DNA from: an uncultured Lachnospiraceae bacterium
Lineage (GTDB): Bacteria > Bacillota_A > Clostridia > Lachnospirales > Lachnospiraceae
Direction of reading: 5' to 3'
DNA length: 7,396 bases
Assembly (NCBI GenBank): GCA_946613735.1
Contig: CAMOFS010000070.1
Coordinates: 1-7,396, forward strand
The notes under the pieces are model-generated. The model was not told the origin of the DNA. It did no database searches and saw nothing but the letters and a program-made list of their open reading frames with translations. Positions 5,400 to 7,396 of this stretch are shown here, one piece after another; position 1 is the stretch's first letter; each line of letters starts with the position of its first letter. The position numbers and the translations under genes are program-made.

Positions 5400-6364
5400 G
5401 TCCAGAATTCATCCTTAAGGCTTCTTTCAAACAACGCCTTCATTTCCTGTATGGGATCCATTTTTTTGTAGATGATGTTGTGAACAGCACGGCAGATGGG
5501 CAGGTCTACATCTGCCTCATCGCCCATTCGGCACAGAGCTTCCACGGTGTAATACCCCTCTGCAAGCTTGTTATACGGCGTGCCACAGGCAATACTTTTA
5601 CCATATGCAAGATTGTGGCTGTGGGGCGAAAAAAGCGTTGCTTCGTAATCCCCCAGATGGCACAAGCCATATACAGTCTGTTCATTTCCACCCATGGCTG
5701 TGATCAATCTGCCAATCTCTCTGGTGCCGCGTGACATAAGGGCTCCCTTGAGAGAGGAAAGGTCTTTCCCTTCCAGCAATCCGGCAGCAATTCCGATCAC
5801 GTTTTTGGCCGCTCCGCCTATCTCGTTACCTATGAGATCATTGCCATAGTAGAACCTGATGAGATCGCTGGAAAAGCTTTCAATTAGTTCACTTTTGGTC
5901 TCAGAAGATAAGCTGTCTATTACCATACAGTTTGGAACGCCTCTGTAAAACTCCTGGACATGTCCTGGACCAAGCCATACTGCAATACGATCGCTCTCAT
6001 CTAAAAGCTCAGAAGCCACCTCGGAGAGACGCTTTTGGGTTTCTATTTCGATTCCCTTCATACATAATACAAAGGTTTTATCTTTGACACCAAGCTCTTT
6101 TAACTGTGTCATTAATCCCCTGAGTGCCTGCGAACCTACGGATACGATCACGATATCACTATGCATAATACCGGATATATCATTTGTTAATTCTATACTG
6201 TCCGTAAGCTTCAGATAGTCGTTGCATCTGTAAGCCATCAGCTGTTTCATATTTGCAGATGATTCTCGGCCGTACAGGCTTACCTCATGGCCGATATGGT
6301 CCAGATACCAGGCAATAAAGGTTCCCCATCTTCCGCAGCCTATAACAAACACTTTCTTTTTCAT
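5396..6364 (-). CDS. gpsA: Glycerol-3-phosphate dehydrogenase [NAD(P)+], divergent GpsA family member
   Basis: A 322-residue cytosolic dehydrogenase expected to reduce dihydroxyacetone phosphate to sn-glycerol 3-phosphate for phospholipid synthesis. The N-terminal Rossmann motif is GCGRWG (9-14). The lysines of the active site are conserved at K103 (CMKGIE) and K187 (GGAAKNVIGIAAG), and the C-terminal helical domain has GLCHLGDYEAT (233-243, D239). Two motifs deviate from the classical enzyme: the GPSFAxE loop reads GPGHVQEF (132-139), and the substrate-binding SRN reads SHN (249-251). This points to a separate clade, and a changed substrate is possible. The start at 6364 has AAAGGA 8 nt upstream. 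It is convergent with the small gene on the plus strand, with overlapping stops and no room for a terminator between them. Confidence 0.85.
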   Translation of the reverse strand: MKKKVFVIGCGRWGTFIAWYLDHIGHEVSLYGRESSANMKQLMAYRCNDYLKLTDSIELTNDISGIMHSDIVIVSVGSQALRGLMTQLKELGVKDKTFVLCMKGIEIETQKRLSEVASELLDESDRIAVWLGPGHVQEFYRGVPNCMVIDSLSSETKSELIESFSSDLIRFYYGNDLIGNEIGGAAKNVIGIAAGLLEGKDLSSLKGALMSRGTREIGRLITAMGGNEQTVYGLCHLGDYEATLFSPHSHNLAYGKSIACGTPYNKLAEGYYTVEALCRMGDEADVDLPICRAVHNIIYKKMDPIQEMKALFERSLKDEFWT

Positions 6365-6450
6365 AGATAGAATCCTTTCCCAGGTCAGTGACAGTTTTTT
6401 ATCAGGTCTGCTTGATCGAGCGGCCCGCAGACTTGCTGATGATTTACAAA

Positions 6451-6471
6451 TGTGATGACTAAAGGATCACA
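6451..6471. promoter_or_regulatory. Perfect 6-bp dyad upstream of gpsA, possible operator
   Basis: TGTGAT, nine bases, ATCACA. It is 87 bp upstream of the gpsA ATG and could bind a dimeric regulator. The half-sites resemble a CRP/FNR-type site, but TGTGA and TCACA are 11 bases apart rather than 6, so it is not a canonical CRP site. Low confidence. Confidence 0.25.
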
Positions 6472-6694
6472 CCGGGTTAGTATATCAGATAGTAGCAGAT
6501 AAGGCTACAAAAACCATTTCTTATCGCCTTGAGCATTCATGATCGATCACAGAAAGTCGCCTTTTCGGTATTTTAAGTTGGACATTAACCGTTTCGATAC
6601 GAAACCGGGTAACTTGAAAAATGAGAATTGGGAATCTATAATAAAATCATTCCATATATATGATGCTCAAAAAGCAATAGAGGAGGAAGACCAG

Positions 6695-6766
6695 ATGGCT
6701 AAAGAAGAGAGATTTGAAAAAATATATTCACAGGGAAAACCGGTGATCAGTCCAATTCACAGCTGA
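6695..6766 (+). CDS. Short 23-codon reading frame with strong ribosome site, peptide or truncated gene start
   Basis: A perfect AGGAGG (6681-6686) lies 8 nt before an ATG that opens only 23 codons, beginning MAKEERFEKIYSQGKP and ending in TGA at 6764-6766. The peptide is charged, with no signal or membrane segment. So strong a ribosome site before so short a frame suggests either a small protein or the surviving start of a gene that lost its body; the neighbouring scar favours the second. I do not recognise the sequence. The same frame is open upstream to 6539, but without a start signal there. Confidence 0.35.
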   Translation: MAKEERFEKIYSQGKPVISPIHS

Positions 6767-6778
6767 TATGGAACAGAT

Positions 6779-6841
6779 ATGACAATAATACTCGATAACA
6801 TCACAGTATCATACGACGGGGCGCCGGTACTAAAGGACTTT
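6779..6841 (+). pseudogene. N-terminal remnant of an ABC transporter ATPase
   Basis: The ATG at 6779 opens with MTIILDNITVSYDGAPV followed by LKDF. This is the typical first strand and A-loop (aromatic Y12) of an ABC transporter ATP-binding subunit. A Walker A motif should follow within about 20 residues but does not; the frame instead runs into unrelated sequence and stops at 6892. Only about 21 residues of the ATPase remain. There is no permease or binding protein nearby. Most likely a deletion removed the rest. The assignment rests on a short stretch and is moderate. Confidence 0.55.
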
Positions 6842-6905
6842 TACCTTTTCGAGATCGGAGCTGATTGCCAAAGGGTATGTCCCGTGCGGTGAGTGTAATC
6901 CGTAA
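6840..6905 (+). pseudogene. C-terminal remnant of a protein with an Ada-like PCxxCNP tail
   Basis: In the frame shifted relative to the ABC remnant, the sequence reads FSRSELIAKGYVPCGECNP and then TAA (6903-6905). This tail (S-R-x-E-L/A-I-A-x-G-Y-x-P-C-x-x-C-N-P-stop) is typical of the C-terminal metal-binding appendage of clostridial hydrolases and nuclease-like proteins and resembles part of the Ada zinc domain. The body of the protein, including the upstream cysteine pair expected for zinc binding, is missing. The join with the ABC remnant lies between about 6838 and 6850. Confidence 0.5.
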
Positions 6906-6969
6906 AAAGGAAGGTTTAAGGAGTCGATGGACATGTAAGTTGCGTAGTACAGTTTTTAGAGGAGTCACA

Positions 6970-7260
6970 ATGTCAGAAAGAAATTATGTAAAAACAGCCA
7001 GAGAAAGCCATCGAAATGGCACAAACTGTGCCAGATCGGTCTATGACGCGTTCTCCGATGTAAACATGAAAAAGACATCCGCCCCCATGCCAAGATCAGA
7101 GGGCGGCACTTCGCTAGAAGTTGGATCGGCGGCCAATCTTGCACATATGTTTCATGGCAAATACCTTGTCATAATCAATAAGTCAAAGACAAAGATGGAA
7201 GGGATGGCGGATCTGGTGTTTCATGGCAACATCAGTATGATCGACGCATGGGGAATATAG
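6970..7260 (+). CDS. C_GCAxxG_C_C-like small protein, divergent or decaying
   Basis: A 96-residue protein starting at an ATG with AGAGGAG 5 nt upstream. The N-terminal half, with NGTNCARSVYDAFSDV (16-31) and APMPRSEGG (38-46), resembles the C_GCAxxG_C_C family of small putative redox proteins. After the double glycine, where the family normally has CGA followed by further cysteines, this protein reads GGTSLEVGSAAN and has no cysteine. C20 is the only cysteine left, so the redox or metal site cannot form as in relatives. I checked the other two frames across the change and saw no missing CGA motif, so a simple frameshift does not explain it; replacement of the 3' half by foreign sequence might. 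It lies directly after a deletion scar, so it may be non-functional. A longer frame from 6865 has no support. Confidence 0.55.
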   Translation: MSERNYVKTARESHRNGTNCARSVYDAFSDVNMKKTSAPMPRSEGGTSLEVGSAANLAHMFHGKYLVIINKSKTKMEGMADLVFHGNISMIDAWGI

Positions 7261-7307
7261 GTCGGGTTATGGAGTTCAATTTTAAAATTGGTTTATGAGG
7301 GAGAAAA

Positions 7308-7396
7308 ATGCAATTATATGATGGCAGGCCGGCGGATGTATCCGGCCGTTTGGAAAAAGAGATACGGGTGTATGACCTTCTTGATAAATTGGGAAT
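7308..7396 (+). CDS. Prolyl-tRNA editing protein (YbaK/ProX family), N-terminus only
   Basis: The first 29 codons begin MQLYDGRPADVSGRLEKEI and continue with RVYDLLDKLG. This pattern (short strand, GRP, GRLEKEIR, YDLLDKLGI) is typical of the start of PrdX/ProX-type YbaK-domain deacylases, which hydrolyse Ala-tRNA(Pro) or related mischarged tRNAs in trans. GGGAG lies 4 nt upstream of the ATG. The catalytic domain is beyond the right edge, so the call rests on the N-terminus alone. Confidence 0.65.
   Translation, partial: MQLYDGRPADVSGRLEKEIRVYDLLDKLG

Larger units (their letters stand above)
6365..6778. other. Intergenic stretch with gpsA leader and short reading-frame remnants
   Basis: About 410 bases without a convincing full gene. 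The gpsA end holds its ribosome site and two small inverted repeats. One is GTCTGC/GCAGAC (6406-6411 and 6427-6432), with no U-tract on either strand, so it is not a terminator. The other is the dyad at 6451-6471. I find no convincing gpsA promoter. An open frame from 6539 to 6766 lacks a ribosome site at its first ATG and has no family resemblance I recognise; only its 3' end, from 6695, has a good ribosome site. The region appears decayed. Confidence 0.5.

Noticed and set aside
6406..6432. Rho-independent terminator from the GTCTGC/GCAGAC inverted repeat
   Set aside because: The T-run lies on the upstream side for plus-strand transcription, and on the minus strand it becomes an A-run; a six-pair stem without a U-tract is not a terminator.
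6451..6471. CRP site upstream of gpsA
   Set aside because: The half-sites are 11 bases apart, not the 6 required.
6539..6766. 75-codon frame upstream of the ABC remnant taken as a complete gene
   Set aside because: First ATG has no ribosome site and the N-terminal part resembles nothing I know; only the last 23 codons have a start signal.
6865..6969. N-terminal extension of the C_GCAxxG-like gene
   Set aside because: The extension crosses the PCxxCNP remnant in another frame; the ATG at 6970 has its own good ribosome site and the family-like sequence begins there.
1..7396. CRISPR array, tRNA, rRNA or insertion sequence
   Set aside because: No regularly spaced repeats, tRNA cloverleaf, rRNA sequence, transposase or terminal inverted repeats were seen.

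Overview
The window looks like the chromosome of a Gram-positive anaerobe of the Clostridia, most likely a Lachnospiraceae-type gut organism. This rests on the gene families seen (a clostridial-looking glycerate dehydrogenase-like enzyme, a C_GCAxxG_C_C-like protein, a PrdX/ProX-type tRNA deacylase, small ferredoxins), on strong AGGAGG-type ribosome binding sites and on frequent ATA codons. The placement is inferred from protein resemblance only. I see no RNA genes, CRISPR array, transposase or complete mobile element.

Positions 1-1075, minus strand: an extended -10 promoter drives thpR (RNA 2',3'-cyclic phosphodiesterase). Its 3' end overlaps the start of a YgjP-type zinc metallopeptidase that runs off the left edge.

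Positions 1132-2389: a three-gene redox operon on the minus strand (thioredoxin, 2[4Fe-4S] ferredoxin, polytopic NapH/YccM-like membrane protein with CxxxC and CxxCP motifs). It is transcribed divergently from an HxlR-family regulator. The 135-bp gap between them holds a near-consensus promoter for the thioredoxin side, a plausible promoter for hxlR, and two copies of a TATCTGGTA-type direct repeat 40 bp apart; one copy lies inside both promoters. A local redox-sensing switch is the natural hypothesis.

Positions 2390-5399, plus strand: hxlR, a D-2-hydroxyacid dehydrogenase, an MmcQ/YjbR domain fused to an alkylguanine-DNA alkyltransferase-like domain with a PCYR active site, a class I SAM methyltransferase, and a 77-residue Cys-containing conserved-looking small protein. 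Spacing is tight (47 nt, 1 nt, 38 nt, 1-nt overlap), so this is probably one or two transcripts.

Positions 5396-6364, minus strand: a divergent glycerol-3-phosphate dehydrogenase (GpsA family). Its stop codon overlaps the stop codon of the convergent small gene.

Positions 6365-6969 are a decayed stretch: a 23-codon reading frame behind a perfect Shine-Dalgarno sequence, then the first ~20 residues of an ABC transporter ATPase joined directly to the last ~20 residues of a protein ending in an Ada-like PCxxCNP tail. This looks like a deletion scar. It is followed by a small C_GCAxxG_C_C-like gene that lacks most of the family cysteines, and by the start of a prolyl-tRNA editing (YbaK/ProX) protein cut by the right edge.

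The best candidates for something undescribed are the thioredoxin/ferredoxin/membrane Fe-S trio with its divergent HxlR regulator, and the YjbR-alkyltransferase fusion.
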